Shown here: one piece after another, positions 1 through 7,602 of the stretch
Layout: every line of letters begins with the position of its first letter
Position numbering within the stretch: the stretch's first letter is position 1
Source: Microbacterium sp. 4R-513
Lineage (GTDB): Bacteria; Actinomycetota; Actinomycetes; Actinomycetales; Microbacteriaceae
Direction: 5' to 3'
Assembly (NCBI RefSeq): GCF_011046485.1
Contig: NZ_CP049256.1
Location: forward strand, 806,001 to 870,000
Length of the DNA: 64,000 nt
Made by a program: the position numbers and the translations under genes
Notes under the pieces: model-generated
Told to the model about the DNA's origin: nothing
The model's input: only the letters and a program-made list of their open reading frames with translations
Database searches by the model: none

Positions 1-158
1 GGAACCTGGTACGACCGGACCGGGACGTAGCCACGTCCCTGCGGCCGCAGGCGGGTGTCGTAGTCGTCTGCGGACCAGGCTCCACCACGACCCGGGATCT
101 GCCCCGCGTCGACCGTCGCTTCCCCTCGATGCCGTTCGCGAGTCTTCGCCTTGCCCAT
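1..158 (-). CDS. Hypothetical protein, 3' part outside window
   Basis: An open frame begins with ATG at 158 and runs off the left edge of the window after 52 codons, so the C-terminus is not seen. The start is supported by GAGGTGA a few bases upstream. The visible protein begins MGKAKTRERHRGEATVDAG and is basic, then has a stretch rich in Gly, Asp and Tyr (PGRGGAWSADDYDTRLRP). No domain is recognisable and no signal peptide or membrane segment is visible. It is separated from the next gene on the same strand by about 260 bp, so it probably has its own transcript. It could be a small standalone protein only found in relatives of this organism. Confidence 0.55.
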   Translation of the reverse strand, partial: MGKAKTRERHRGEATVDAGQIPGRGGAWSADDYDTRLRPQGRGYVPVRSYQV

Positions 159-417
159 CTCGTCACCTCGCTGAGTAGCTCGCCGACGCTCCATTGCCCA
201 GGGCGTCGCGCTCTGTCTCTCGAGAGTGCGCCTGTGAGAGGACTCTCACGAGGGGCTTGACATCCGCCGCACCTCGTCACCACCGATAGACCACCCGAGC
301 GGCCGCTCGACCCTCGCGCGAAAGGGAGAGCCGGGGCGCGAAAAAGTCAGCCGGGATGCGAATCTCTGACGCGGAATCCGCAACGTGACCGGAGCCCCCT
401 CGGCAGCACGAGCGGCC
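159..417. other. Intergenic region with an inverted repeat
   Basis: No credible gene is seen. The region holds a perfect inverted repeat at 234-249 (GTGAGAG, GA centre, CTCTCAC) next to a second shorter palindromic patch (CTCTCGAGAG at about 218-227). The spacing and lack of a T-run make an operator or weak terminator equally possible for the two minus-strand transcripts that flank it. Confidence 0.4.
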
Positions 418-681
418 TCACGGCGTGATCTGCGTCTGGACCTCCCACGAGCCCATCTCCTTCTCGGGGGCGCTCACGCCCTCGGGGATCGGGATCAGGG
501 AGATGCTCGTCGCGGGCGTGATGAGCAGGAGCGCGTCTCGCCGATCGCCTTCCCCCTCGTTCACCTTCAGCCAATGCGGCCCGCCTGCCACCCCCTCGGC
601 GATCTCTTGCTGCAGGTCTTCAAGCTCCACCCCGCCCACGCTGTACGTGTGCCCGTCGTAGACGACGTCAATCCGTTTCAT
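418..681 (-). CDS. Small hypothetical protein paired with DUF7882-type gene
   Basis: An 87-residue protein starting MKRIDVVYDGHTYSVGG. It has no signal peptide, no membrane segment and no recognisable catalytic motif; it is acidic in the middle (VELEDLQQEIAEG, VNEGEGDRRD) and hydrophobic-beta in character towards the end (ALLLITPATSISLIPIPEG). Its start lies inside the end of the upstream gene (14-bp overlap with the 668-1003 gene), so the two are almost certainly translated from one transcript and may act together. In Microbacteriaceae a gene of this size commonly accompanies the DUF7882 gene, but I know of no established function. Confidence 0.75.
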   Translation of the reverse strand: MKRIDVVYDGHTYSVGGVELEDLQQEIAEGVAGGPHWLKVNEGEGDRRDALLLITPATSISLIPIPEGVSAPEKEMGSWEVQTQITP

Positions 682-1003
682 CCGCGGCTCCCTGGCTGTC
701 GGGGTATTCGGCCGGCTCGGGCACGACGTAGAGCCCGGCGGGCGAGTTCGCGGTGTAGGCGAGCGCGTCGACCCACGCCCGATTGAGCGAGGGCCGGCGA
801 CTGCCGTAGAACTTGTAGACGAGCGAGCAGCGCGGGTGGATCCAGACCGTCGTCCGGCCGTCGCCCGTGCTGGGGTCGTCGCGCCAGCTGAAGTGGAAGG
901 CCTCGCCGCGTCGGAGCTTCGTGCCGATCACGAGCTGCAGGTGGGCGAGCGTCCGGTCCTCGAAATCGACTTTGACGATGCCCTCGTAAACGAACTTTCC
1001 CAT
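668..1003 (-). CDS. DUF7882-family protein
   Basis: A 111-residue protein that begins MGKFVYEGIVKVDFEDRTLA and contains the typical order of this actinobacterial family: a short N-terminal strand pair, LQLVIGTKLRRGEAFHFSW, DDPSTGDGRTTVWIHP and SRRPSLNRAWVDALAYTANS before a ...VPEP tail. Family members are often mislabelled as ATP-dependent DNA ligase fragments; no ligase motif is present here and I assign no function. The start has GAAGGAG seven bases upstream. A 7-bp GC hairpin (1017-1035) sits just upstream of that ribosome site. The gene overlaps and probably drives the downstream 418-681 gene. No export signal is visible, so it should be cytoplasmic. Confidence 0.8.
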   Translation of the reverse strand: MGKFVYEGIVKVDFEDRTLAHLQLVIGTKLRRGEAFHFSWRDDPSTGDGRTTVWIHPRCSLVYKFYGSRRPSLNRAWVDALAYTANSPAGLYVVPEPAEYPDSQGAADETD

Positions 1004-1016
1004 CGCGCTCCTTCAC

Positions 1017-1035
1017 CGGACCCACAGAGGGTCCG
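1017..1035 (-). promoter_or_regulatory. Leader hairpin upstream of DUF7882 gene
   Basis: A perfect 7-bp stem (CGGACCC / GGGTCCG) with a 5-nt loop lies immediately upstream of the ribosome-binding site of the 668-1003 gene. The remaining part of the 1004-1211 gap has no gene. It could be a 5'UTR control element or the terminator of the 1212-4631 operon reading into the gap; its lack of a T-tract does not decide. Confidence 0.35.
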
Positions 1036-1211
1036 TTCGGCTCCGTCGATCCCAAGTTCTCGAGCGGGCACGCGAGCCACGACGTGCTGCTCTCACGCTG
1101 TCGTCCTGTCGCGGGCGGGCAAATACTTTGACGGGGCTCGGTGCTTACGGTACGCCGGTCGACCCCCGCACCGCAGGTCCCGACGTGAGCGAGGGAGACC
1201 TCCTCGGGGCT

Positions 1212-2873
1212 TCAGACGATCGCTCCGCCGGGCGGTGTGATCTGCAGCCAGAGGAAGCCGTACGGATCGAGGTGGACGTCCGTCGCCCGCTCGGCCTGCA
1301 GCGGGATCTCACGCGGGTGGAGGAGGTCGGTGAGCACCTCTCCCCCGATGTCGGCGGCCGACGGCAGCGAAACCGTCGCCGGCTCCGCGGTGAGGTTGTG
1401 CAGCGCCAGCATCCCTCCCTCGTGGTCCGTGCGGAGGATGTGGGCGAAGACGCCGGGAGTGTCATGCTCCACGAGCTCGACATCCCCCCATCCGATCTCG
1501 GGCGTCGTGCGGTAGCGGGCGATGAGGGCGCGGATGAAGTGGAACAGCGACCCCTCATCCATCTGCTGGTTTCGCACGTTCACGTACTCGGGGCCGAAAC
1601 CCCCGGTCGTCAGCGATCCAGGAAGCTGCGAAGGCCGCGCGGGCGAGAAGCCGCCGTTCCGCTCGGGGGTCCACTGCATGGGCGAGCGGACGGCGGAGCG
1701 GCCGGGCAGCTCCGGGTTCTCGCCCATCCCGATCTCCTCGCCGTAATACAGCACCGGCACTCCCGGGAGGGAGAACAGGAGGCTGTACGCGAGGCGCAGA
1801 CGACGGGGGTCGCCGTTGAGCATGGGAGCCAGTCGTCTCAGGATGCCTCGGCCGTAGATCCGCTGGTAGGGCTCCGGAGCGAGGGCGTCGAACACCTCTT
1901 CGCGCTCCTCGTCCGTGAGGAGCTGCAGGGTGAGCTCATCGTGGTTGCGCAGGAAGTTGCCCCACGCGACGGGCTCCGACGTCTTCGGGCGCGACCGCAG
2001 CGCGTCGGCGATCGGCGTCGCATCGCCCCGGACGGAGGCGAGGTAGACGGCATCCATGAGGGTGAAGTCGAACTGCGCATCGAGCTCACCGCCGTCCTGT
2101 CCGCCGAAGTACTCCAGCTGCTCGGGATGCGGCAGCGCCACCTCGCCGAGCAGCATGGCCTCGCTCGAGCGGCGTCGGACGAACCGCTTGAGATCGCGGA
2201 TGAACTCGTGCGGATCGGCGGCATCGGGCGATCCCGGCGCGGCGAGGAGGAATGGCACGGCATCGATGCGGAACCCGGCGACGCCCAGGGTCAGCCAGTA
2301 CGCGACGATCTTCGCGATCTCCTCGCGGACGGCCGAATTCGTGAGATTGAGGTCGGGCTGGTGCCGGTAGAACGAGTGCATGTAGTACTGCTCGGTCTTC
2401 GGCTCCCACTCCCAGATGCTCTGCTCCTCGCCCGGGAAGACCATGTTCTTCTGGTTGCGGGTGGGTCGGTCCCGCCAGATGTAGTAGTCGCGGAACTTCG
2501 AGTTCCGGGAGCGTCTCGCCTGCACGAACCAGGGGTGCTTGTCGGACGTGTGGTTGACGACGAGGTCGACGATGACGCGGATGCCCCGGCTCCGTGCGGT
2601 GCGGATGAACTCGGCCGCATCGCCCAGCGTGCCGAGCCGCGGGTCGACGCCGTAGAAGTCCGAGATGTCGTAGCCGTCGTCGCGGTCCGGCGTCGGGTAG
2701 AACGGCATGAGCCATATGCACGTGACACCGAGCTGCTCGAGGTATCCGAGGGACTCGGTGAGTCCGGTGAAATCGCCGACGCCGTCGCCGTTGCCGTCGC
2801 GGAAGGTCTCGACGTCGAGGCAGTAGAAGACAGCGTTCCGCCACCAGAGGTCGCCCACGTCGGCGATCCTCAT
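1212..2873 (-). CDS. GH13 alpha-amylase family enzyme, trehalose synthase-like
   Basis: A 553-residue cytoplasmic glycoside hydrolase family 13 enzyme. The (beta/alpha)8 barrel starts directly at the N-terminus (WWRNAVFYCLDVETFRDGNG) and shows region I DLVVNHTSDKH (about 103-113), the nucleophile Asp204 in GFRIDAVPF, acid/base Glu244 in LLGEVALP and Asp312 in LRNHDEL. A short C-terminal beta domain follows (about 460-553). Within GH13 the spacing resembles trehalose synthase and its relatives rather than true endo-amylases, but the exact reaction cannot be read from sequence. The ATG at 2873 overlaps the end of the upstream flavin oxidoreductase by 4 bp; an apparent longer frame upstream is the antisense-like continuation through that gene and was not used. 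It is the last gene of a four-gene operon. Confidence 0.88.
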   Translation of the reverse strand: MRIADVGDLWWRNAVFYCLDVETFRDGNGDGVGDFTGLTESLGYLEQLGVTCIWLMPFYPTPDRDDGYDISDFYGVDPRLGTLGDAAEFIRTARSRGIRVIVDLVVNHTSDKHPWFVQARRSRNSKFRDYYIWRDRPTRNQKNMVFPGEEQSIWEWEPKTEQYYMHSFYRHQPDLNLTNSAVREEIAKIVAYWLTLGVAGFRIDAVPFLLAAPGSPDAADPHEFIRDLKRFVRRRSSEAMLLGEVALPHPEQLEYFGGQDGGELDAQFDFTLMDAVYLASVRGDATPIADALRSRPKTSEPVAWGNFLRNHDELTLQLLTDEEREEVFDALAPEPYQRIYGRGILRRLAPMLNGDPRRLRLAYSLLFSLPGVPVLYYGEEIGMGENPELPGRSAVRSPMQWTPERNGGFSPARPSQLPGSLTTGGFGPEYVNVRNQQMDEGSLFHFIRALIARYRTTPEIGWGDVELVEHDTPGVFAHILRTDHEGGMLALHNLTAEPATVSLPSAADIGGEVLTDLLHPREIPLQAERATDVHLDPYGFLWLQITPPGGAIV

Positions 2874-3835
2874 GCGACCGCCTCCCGGAGCGCCGGCAGC
2901 AGCTCGTCCCGCGCCCGCGCGAGGAACGCCGACTGGTCGAGGCCGACGTGGTGCAGATACATCTCGTCGAAGCCCGAAGCCGCGACCTCCGCGAGCCGCT
3001 CGGCCATCGCGCGCGGGTCGGTGTCGATGAGCACGGCCGAGTGGAGAGCCTTCTCGTCGCCCGGATCGGCGAGCCGGTCGAAGTCCTCGGGCTGCTCCAG
3101 GTCCCACATGACCTCGCCGGGGACGGTGCCCTGTCGCCACTGCTCCGCGGCGACGCCCAGCCCTTCATCGAGGCTCGGCGCGAGGCAGACGTGCACCTGC
3201 ACCGCGATCGCGCCGGTGCCCCCGGCATCCCGATACGCCTCCGCCACCTCCCGAAGCCCGGCCGGATCGTGCCCGACGGTCACGAGACCGTCTGCCCAGC
3301 CGGCCGCCCATGCCGCCGTCGCCGGTCCCACCGCGGTGGCCTTCAGGGGCGGGGGCTCGGCGGGACGCGTCCACACCCGGGCGTCATGCACCCGCACGGC
3401 TCCGTCGTGGTCGACGCGCTCACCGACGAGGAGCCGTCGGATGACGTCGACCGACTCGCGGAGGCGCTGCTCGCGATCGGCCTTCGCCGGCCACGCGTCG
3501 CCCGTGATGTGCTCGTTGACCGCCTCGCCGCTGCCGAGCGCTGCCCAGTAGCGGCCGGGGAACATCTCCTCAAGCGTCGCGACGCCCTGGGCCACGATCG
3601 CCGGGTGGTAGCGCTGACCCGGCGCCACGACCATGCCGATGGGGAAGGAGGTCGTCGCGAGCGCGGCACCGATCCAACTCCACGAGAGTCCCGACTGCCC
3701 CTGCGCGAGGCCCCACGGGGCGAAGTGGTCCGAGCTCATCGCAGCATCGAAGCCGGCCGCCTCCGCTTCGCGGACGAGGCTCAGGAGCCGTGACGGCGTG
3801 AACTGCTCGTGTGACGCATGGAATCCGATCCTCAC
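2870..3835 (-). CDS. LLM-class flavin-dependent oxidoreductase
   Basis: A 321-residue bacterial luciferase-like monooxygenase fold protein. It starts with GTG at 3835 (VRIGFHASHEQFTPSRLL), giving the usual first strand of the TIM barrel; a longer frame upstream would overlap the preceding gene. Typical family features are SSDHFAPWG (about 43-51), WIGAALATTS, PGRYWAALGSGEAVNEH and a C-terminal GFDEMYLHHVG. The sequence fits the TIGR03885-type group, thought to have reverted from F420 to FMN use, and such genes are commonly next to alpha-amylase-family genes in Microbacteriaceae. Substrate unknown. Its stop overlaps the GH13 start, so coupled translation is likely; it starts 4 nt after the end of the membrane-protein gene. 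Confidence 0.85.
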   Translation of the reverse strand: MRIGFHASHEQFTPSRLLSLVREAEAAGFDAAMSSDHFAPWGLAQGQSGLSWSWIGAALATTSFPIGMVVAPGQRYHPAIVAQGVATLEEMFPGRYWAALGSGEAVNEHITGDAWPAKADREQRLRESVDVIRRLLVGERVDHDGAVRVHDARVWTRPAEPPPLKATAVGPATAAWAAGWADGLVTVGHDPAGLREVAEAYRDAGGTGAIAVQVHVCLAPSLDEGLGVAAEQWRQGTVPGEVMWDLEQPEDFDRLADPGDEKALHSAVLIDTDPRAMAERLAEVAASGFDEMYLHHVGLDQSAFLARARDELLPALREAVA

Positions 3836-3839
3836 CTGA

Positions 3840-4514
3840 TCACTCCGCCGCCATCGAGCCCGCATGGTGGGGCGCGCCGACCTCTTTGGACTCGCTCGAG
3901 CCGCGCTGCCGCAGGTAGATCGAGAAGGCGACCATGCACCCGACGGCGAGGAATTCGGACTGCCAGTTCTGCAGCGTGCGGTTCCAGAAGTCGGGCGAGA
4001 CGACATAGTCGCCCCACGTCATGGCCGGAAGACCGTGCTCCGCCTGCTCCTCGTTGGCGACGACGGTGCCGGCGACCGACTGGCCGAGCCACGAGAGCAG
4101 GAAGATCACACCCATCACGAGCAGGAGTGAATTGGCGTAGAGCCAGCCTCGGAAGCCGCCCACCTTCGCCCACGTCGGCGAATCGGCGACGGCGTACTGC
4201 CCGACGTACTGCTCTTCATCGCTCTCGACGCCCTGCTCACCGGGCTTCTTCGACTCGGGCGATCCCTTCTGCACGAGCCAGATCGTCGCGGCGATGAAGA
4301 GGAAGAACTGCAGGAACTCCGACTGCCAGTTCTCCGCGACGTCGACGACGAAGTCCGACGACGTCACGAACTGCAGGAACGCGACGGGCGCCTCACCGTG
4401 CATCGTGAGCTGCTCGTTCTGGTCGAACCACCCGGCGATGGACTGGCCGATGATCGCGGCGACGAAGATCGCGAGGAAGAACAGGCTCAGAGCGTTGTTG
4501 CGCAGGAACTTCAC
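3840..4514 (-). CDS. DUF6766-like membrane protein with internal duplication
   Basis: A 224-residue membrane protein made of two copies of one unit. Each copy has a first transmembrane helix ending in GQS(I/V)AG, a soluble loop, the sequence NWQSEFL, and a second helix ending in W/Y-L-(V/R)-Q-(K/R)-G (first copy about 8-85, second about 125-205). That gives four helices. A charged linker (KKPGEQGVESDEEQ) joins the copies. It starts with GTG at 4514, 3 nt after the stop of the tiny upstream membrane gene. The family is common in soil actinobacteria and proteobacteria and has no established role; the duplicated topology suggests a pore, anchor or envelope stress component. Confidence 0.8.
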   Translation of the reverse strand: MKFLRNNALSLFFLAIFVAAIIGQSIAGWFDQNEQLTMHGEAPVAFLQFVTSSDFVVDVAENWQSEFLQFFLFIAATIWLVQKGSPESKKPGEQGVESDEEQYVGQYAVADSPTWAKVGGFRGWLYANSLLLVMGVIFLLSWLGQSVAGTVVANEEQAEHGLPAMTWGDYVVSPDFWNRTLQNWQSEFLAVGCMVAFSIYLRQRGSSESKEVGAPHHAGSMAAE

Positions 4515-4517
4515 CGC

Positions 4518-4631
4518 TCACCTGCCCATGAGGGGGATCGCTTCGAAGTACGTGAGCCCGAACGCGATGATCGCCATCCAGGTCCAGAACACGGCGCGCC
4601 TCCCGACGCGCTCCGGGCGTGTCTCCGGCAT
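4518..4631 (-). CDS. Tiny single-span membrane protein
   Basis: A 37-residue frame (MPETRPERVGRRAVFWTWMA then AIIAFGLTYFEAIPLMG-R) with one clear transmembrane helix from about residue 13 to 30 and a positively charged N-terminus. Two in-frame ATGs occur six bases apart. The ribosome site GAGGAGG abuts the first (4637) with no spacing, but is six bases from the second (4631), so the second is preferred. The gene is followed after only 3 nt... by the GTG of the DUF6766-like gene, so it is the first cistron of the 1212-4631 operon. Small partner proteins of this kind often sit beside duplicated membrane proteins; no function is known. Confidence 0.6.
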   Translation of the reverse strand: MPETRPERVGRRAVFWTWMAIIAFGLTYFEAIPLMGR

Positions 4632-4869
4632 CGGCATCCTCCTCGCGCCATCGAACCCCACGCTATGCGGAGCGGGTGCGGGCAGTGAGGGGGTTGACGC
4701 GGCGCGCGAGGACATGGCATCGGAACGGGGGGTCGAGGCGCCAGCCCAACCGCGGGCGGGTTATGCCACACCCTTCGGCATCACGCAAGCCCCGCGAATC
4801 TCGGGGGAGCGCCAACTAGGACTGTAGGCAACCGGCCCGCTGTGGCCGCAGATTCGGAAGGGAGTCGCG
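4632..4869. other. Divergent intergenic region
   Basis: This 238-bp stretch separates the minus-strand operon ending at 1212 from the plus-strand stress operon. It must contain both promoters. The plus-strand gene has a good ribosome site (GGGAG, six bases before ATG 4870). No convincing -35/-10 pair or regulatory palindrome could be picked with confidence. Confidence 0.5.
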
Positions 4870-5724
4870 ATGTCGGACACTCGTGACACGCTGCCAACAG
4901 GTGGAGATGAATTCTCCGCCGGAACCTCGCCGACCATCTATTCCACGACTCCAGACGGGTCGACCGTCCCAGGAGGGACCGGGACGACGACACCCTCCTC
5001 AGGCAGCGGGGCGGGCGGAGTGGAGACTGCCAAGCAGGAGGCTTCGAACGTCGCCGGCACGGCGAAGGACGAGGCCAAGCACGTCGCACGCACCGCCAAG
5101 GAAGAGGCCAAGGAGGTCGGGCGCGAAGCGCGCACTCAGGTCTCCCGCCTCTACGACGAGACCCGCATGGAGCTCAGCGACCAGGCGGCCCAGCGCCAGG
5201 ACAAGCTCGCCCAGGGGCTGCGCTCCGCGAGCGACGAGCTTCACAGCATGGCCTCCTCGAGCACCGATGGCGGGGTCGCGACCGATCTCGTCCGTCAGGC
5301 CGCCCAGCGCCTCAACGGCGCCGCATCCTGGCTCGGCGACCGCAACCCGAGCGATGTTCTCGACGAGGTCAAGCGCTACGCGCGCCGCCGCCCCGTCGTG
5401 TTCCTCGGCGCCGCCGCCCTCGCGGGCGTGCTCGTCGGTCGCCTCACCCGGTCGCTCGCGGCCGGTGAGCCCGACTCGGGCGGGAACTACTCCTCGGGTC
5501 GTCAGCTGACCGGGTCGACCGGCTACGTGCCCGGTGACACGGGCACCGCCTACGGCTACGGAACCTCGACCACGAGCGCGTACGGAGACACCCCCGTCTA
5601 CGATGCGTCCGCGGGACGGCTCGGCACCGAGACCGGCGAGGGCACGGGGTACGGCACGGGCAGCGTCACCGACGCGTCCGACGACCCCAATGACCCGCTG
5701 TATCGCTCCGGGGAGCAGGTATGA
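4870..5724 (+). CDS. LEA/apolipoprotein-like stress protein with a membrane helix
   Basis: A 284-residue low-complexity protein. The N-terminal 50 residues are Gly/Ser/Thr rich; residues about 50-130 form a charged amphipathic helix built of repeats such as TAKDEAKHVARTAKEEAKE, resembling late-embryogenesis-abundant proteins; residues about 178-196 (RRPVVFLGAAALAGVLVGRL) form a transmembrane helix; the tail is again Gly/Tyr/Ser rich and acidic. It is the first gene of a three-gene operon with ATGA overlaps to a holin-family membrane protein and a DUF3618 protein, a combination frequent in actinobacteria and tentatively linked to envelope or osmotic stress. No enzymatic motif is seen. Confidence 0.75.
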   Translation: MSDTRDTLPTGGDEFSAGTSPTIYSTTPDGSTVPGGTGTTTPSSGSGAGGVETAKQEASNVAGTAKDEAKHVARTAKEEAKEVGREARTQVSRLYDETRMELSDQAAQRQDKLAQGLRSASDELHSMASSSTDGGVATDLVRQAAQRLNGAASWLGDRNPSDVLDEVKRYARRRPVVFLGAAALAGVLVGRLTRSLAAGEPDSGGNYSSGRQLTGSTGYVPGDTGTAYGYGTSTTSAYGDTPVYDASAGRLGTETGEGTGYGTGSVTDASDDPNDPLYRSGEQV

Positions 5725-6188
5725 CCGACCAGACACCAGCTGCGCGAAGGGTGGAGCCTTCGCCGGCCGCCCCGCTCGACGACTCGACGCCTTCGGAACG
5801 GCAGGCGGCGAACACGTCGCTGGGCGAGCTCGTCAGCCAGGTCACCGGCGACATGTCGACCCTGATGCGCAAGGAGCTCGAACTCGCCAAGGCGGAGCTT
5901 CGCGAATCCGCGAAGACGACCGCCAAGGCGGGCGCGATGCTCGGCGCGGCGGGCTACGCCGGCCACATGACGATCCTTTTCCTCTCGATCACCCTCTGGT
6001 GGGCGCTCGGGTACCTGATCGGAAACGGATGGTCCGCTCTCATCGTGGCCGTGCTGTGGGGGATCGTCGCTGCGATCCTCTTCGCCGTCGGCCGCAGCAA
6101 CATGAAGAAGGTTCAAGGAGCGCCTCAGACGGTGGAAACCCTGAAGGAGATCCCCGAGACGCTGAAGAGGAATGAGGAGAACCGATGA
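5721..6188 (+). CDS. Phage holin family (PF07332-type) membrane protein
   Basis: A 155-residue protein with a cytoplasmic N-terminal helix (SLGELVSQVTGDMSTLMRKE, about 32-52) continuing LELAKAELRESAKTTAKAG, then two transmembrane segments (about 72-97 and 100-121) and a charged C-terminal tail. This is the classic layout of the actinobacterial proteins called phage holin superfamily III; despite the name they are chromosomal housekeeping or stress proteins and there is no lysis gene nearby. Start and stop overlap the neighbours by four bases (ATGA), so it is translationally coupled with both. Confidence 0.85.
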   Translation: MTDQTPAARRVEPSPAAPLDDSTPSERQAANTSLGELVSQVTGDMSTLMRKELELAKAELRESAKTTAKAGAMLGAAGYAGHMTILFLSITLWWALGYLIGNGWSALIVAVLWGIVAAILFAVGRSNMKKVQGAPQTVETLKEIPETLKRNEENR

Positions 6189-6796
6189 GCAACCAGTCAC
6201 CGGAAGAGATCCGGGCCGACATCGAGGCGACTCGTCGCGAGCTCGGCCAGGACGTCGACGCGCTCGCCGACAAGGTCACGCCGTCGAAGATCGTCGATCG
6301 CCAGAAGAACAAGATCCGCGGCGCGTTCACGAACGTGCGCGAGAGCGTTATGGGCGCGGCCGATGACGTCGGGTCCTCGGTCCACGACGCGGGCGAGTCC
6401 GCCGCGTCCGGCGTCCAGCACGCGGGACAGACGATCGCCCGCAAGGCGAAGGGCAACCCCCTCGCCGCGGGACTCGTCGCCTTCGGCGCGGGACTGCTCG
6501 TGGCATCCCTCATCCCCGCCTCGGACAAGGAGCGCGAGCTCGCGGCGAAGGTCGAGGAGAAGGCGCAGCCCCTCGTCGACCAGGCGAAGGACGTCGCGCG
6601 AGAGGTCGGCGAGAACCTCAAGGAGCCCGCACGGGAGGCGGTCGACTCGGTGAAGACGACGGCGCAGGACGCCGCTCAGAACGTCGCCGGCGAGGCCAAG
6701 GCGAGCGGCCAGGCCGTCGCCGACCAGACGAAGGACTCGGTCGAGGCCACGAAGAACGAGGTCACCTCGGACTCCTCGACCGGCTCGAGCTACTAG
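6185..6796 (+). CDS. DUF3618 domain-containing protein
   Basis: A 203-residue protein. The N-terminal DUF3618 signature SPEEIRADIEATRRELGQDV leads into DALADKVTPSK (residues 5-36), followed by a predicted membrane-embedded glycine-rich hydrophobic stretch (NPLAAGLVAFGAGLLVASLI, about 93-113) and a long Ala/Lys/Glu amphipathic helix rich in V-D/A-K-E repeats. DUF3618 proteins accompany holin-family membrane proteins in many actinobacteria; the function is unknown, with an envelope-stress role suspected. It is the last gene of the 4870-6796 operon, and a GC-rich hairpin follows 12 nt after its stop. Confidence 0.85.
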   Translation: MSNQSPEEIRADIEATRRELGQDVDALADKVTPSKIVDRQKNKIRGAFTNVRESVMGAADDVGSSVHDAGESAASGVQHAGQTIARKAKGNPLAAGLVAFGAGLLVASLIPASDKERELAAKVEEKAQPLVDQAKDVAREVGENLKEPAREAVDSVKTTAQDAAQNVAGEAKASGQAVADQTKDSVEATKNEVTSDSSTGSSY

Positions 6797-6807
6797 CCGC
6801 CGTCGTC

Positions 6808-6825
6808 CCCGCCCGGACGGGCGGG
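6808..6825 (+). terminator. GC-rich hairpin after the stress operon
   Basis: Perfect 7-8 bp stem CCCGCCC(G)/(C)GGGCGGG around GGAC, 12 nt after the DUF3618 stop. There is no T-tract, which is usual for terminators in high-GC actinobacteria. The rest of the 6797-6960 gap appears to be the leader of the SRPBCC gene. Confidence 0.45.
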
Positions 6826-6960
6826 CCGCTGGGTCGGAGACGACCGACAGCCGGCCCGTCCCGATCGGGCGGGGACGCCTGCTTTCGGCGTGCGAACGTC
6901 GACGCGCCGGGAGCAGGACGGACGAGCCGAGCAGCAGGACCCAACGAAAGGAAAGACAAC

Positions 6961-7530
6961 GTGCAGATCGTTGAGACCATCGACGTCGACGTCCCCGTGA
7001 CGACGGCCTACAACCAGTGGACCCAGTTCGAGAGCTTCCCCCACTTCCTGGACGAGGTGGAGTCGATCACCCAGCTCGACGAGACCCACAACCACTGGAA
7101 GGTGAAGATCGGCGGGTTCGAGCGCGAGTTCGACACCGAGATCACCGAGCAGCACCCCGACGAGCGCGTCGCCTGGAAGAGCGTCGGCGGCGACACGGCG
7201 CACGCCGGCGTCGTGACCTTCCACCGGCTGGACGAGAGCCAGACCCGCGTGACGGTGCAGATCGACTGGGAGCCCGGCGACCTTCTCGAGAAGGCCGGCG
7301 CCCTCGTGCACGCGCCGCAGCACGCCGTCAAGAAGGACCTCCGCAACTTCAAGGAGTTCATCGAGGGCCGCGGCGGCGAGACAGGCTCCTGGCGCGGCGA
7401 CGTCGACGCCGGAACCGGTGCCGTGAGCGATTCCGATGCCGGTTCCACCGGCACGGCGGCCTACGGCGGAACAACGGGAACGACCGTCAGCGGCCTCCCG
7501 GGCGCGGGCGGAGAGCCTCTGCGCGGATGA
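6961..7530 (+). CDS. SRPBCC family protein (polyketide cyclase/dehydrase-like)
   Basis: A 189-residue soluble protein. Residues 1-145 fit the START/SRPBCC helix-grip fold: an N-terminal strand (QIVETIDVDVPVTTAYNQW), the FPHFLDEVESI segment, RVAWKSVGGDTAHAGVVTFH and a long C-terminal helix (HAPQHAVKKDLRNFKEFIEG). The last 45 residues are Gly/Ser/Thr-rich and disordered. It starts with GTG at 6961, preceded by AAAGGAAAG. Proteins of this subgroup often lie with DUF3618 and holin genes; ligand and reaction are unknown. A long terminator-like hairpin follows the stop. Confidence 0.8.
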   Translation: MQIVETIDVDVPVTTAYNQWTQFESFPHFLDEVESITQLDETHNHWKVKIGGFEREFDTEITEQHPDERVAWKSVGGDTAHAGVVTFHRLDESQTRVTVQIDWEPGDLLEKAGALVHAPQHAVKKDLRNFKEFIEGRGGETGSWRGDVDAGTGAVSDSDAGSTGTAAYGGTTGTTVSGLPGAGGEPLRG

Positions 7531-7536
7531 CGTGAC

Positions 7537-7572
7537 GGGCCGGCGCTCCGCGAAAGCGTGGAGCGCCGGCCC
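7537..7572 (+). terminator. Strong terminator-like hairpin
   Basis: A perfect 13-bp stem (7537-7549 pairs with 7560-7572, GGGCCGGCGCTCC) around a 10-nt loop containing GAAA. It lies 6 nt after the SRPBCC stop and upstream of the glycosyltransferase ribosome site, so it should separate the two transcripts. Confidence 0.7.
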
Positions 7573-7602
7573 CGTCCCGATCAGCGGATTGAAGGACGCA
7601 GC

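Noticed and set aside
257..262. TTGACA resembling a -35 box on the plus strand
   Set aside because: No -10 at 16-19 nt spacing and no plus-strand gene follows.
1128..3551. Long plus-strand open frame of 807 codons
   Set aside because: Mirror of the GH13 and LLM genes caused by high GC at third positions; Arg/Ala/Val-rich translation without domains.
2870..4006. Longer 378-residue form of the LLM oxidoreductase
   Set aside because: The extra N-terminus overlaps the DUF6766-like gene and is low-complexity; GTG 3835 gives the standard family start.
5721..6188. Holin gene as a sign of prophage
   Set aside because: This family is chromosomal in actinobacteria; there is no endolysin, capsid or integrase gene in the window.
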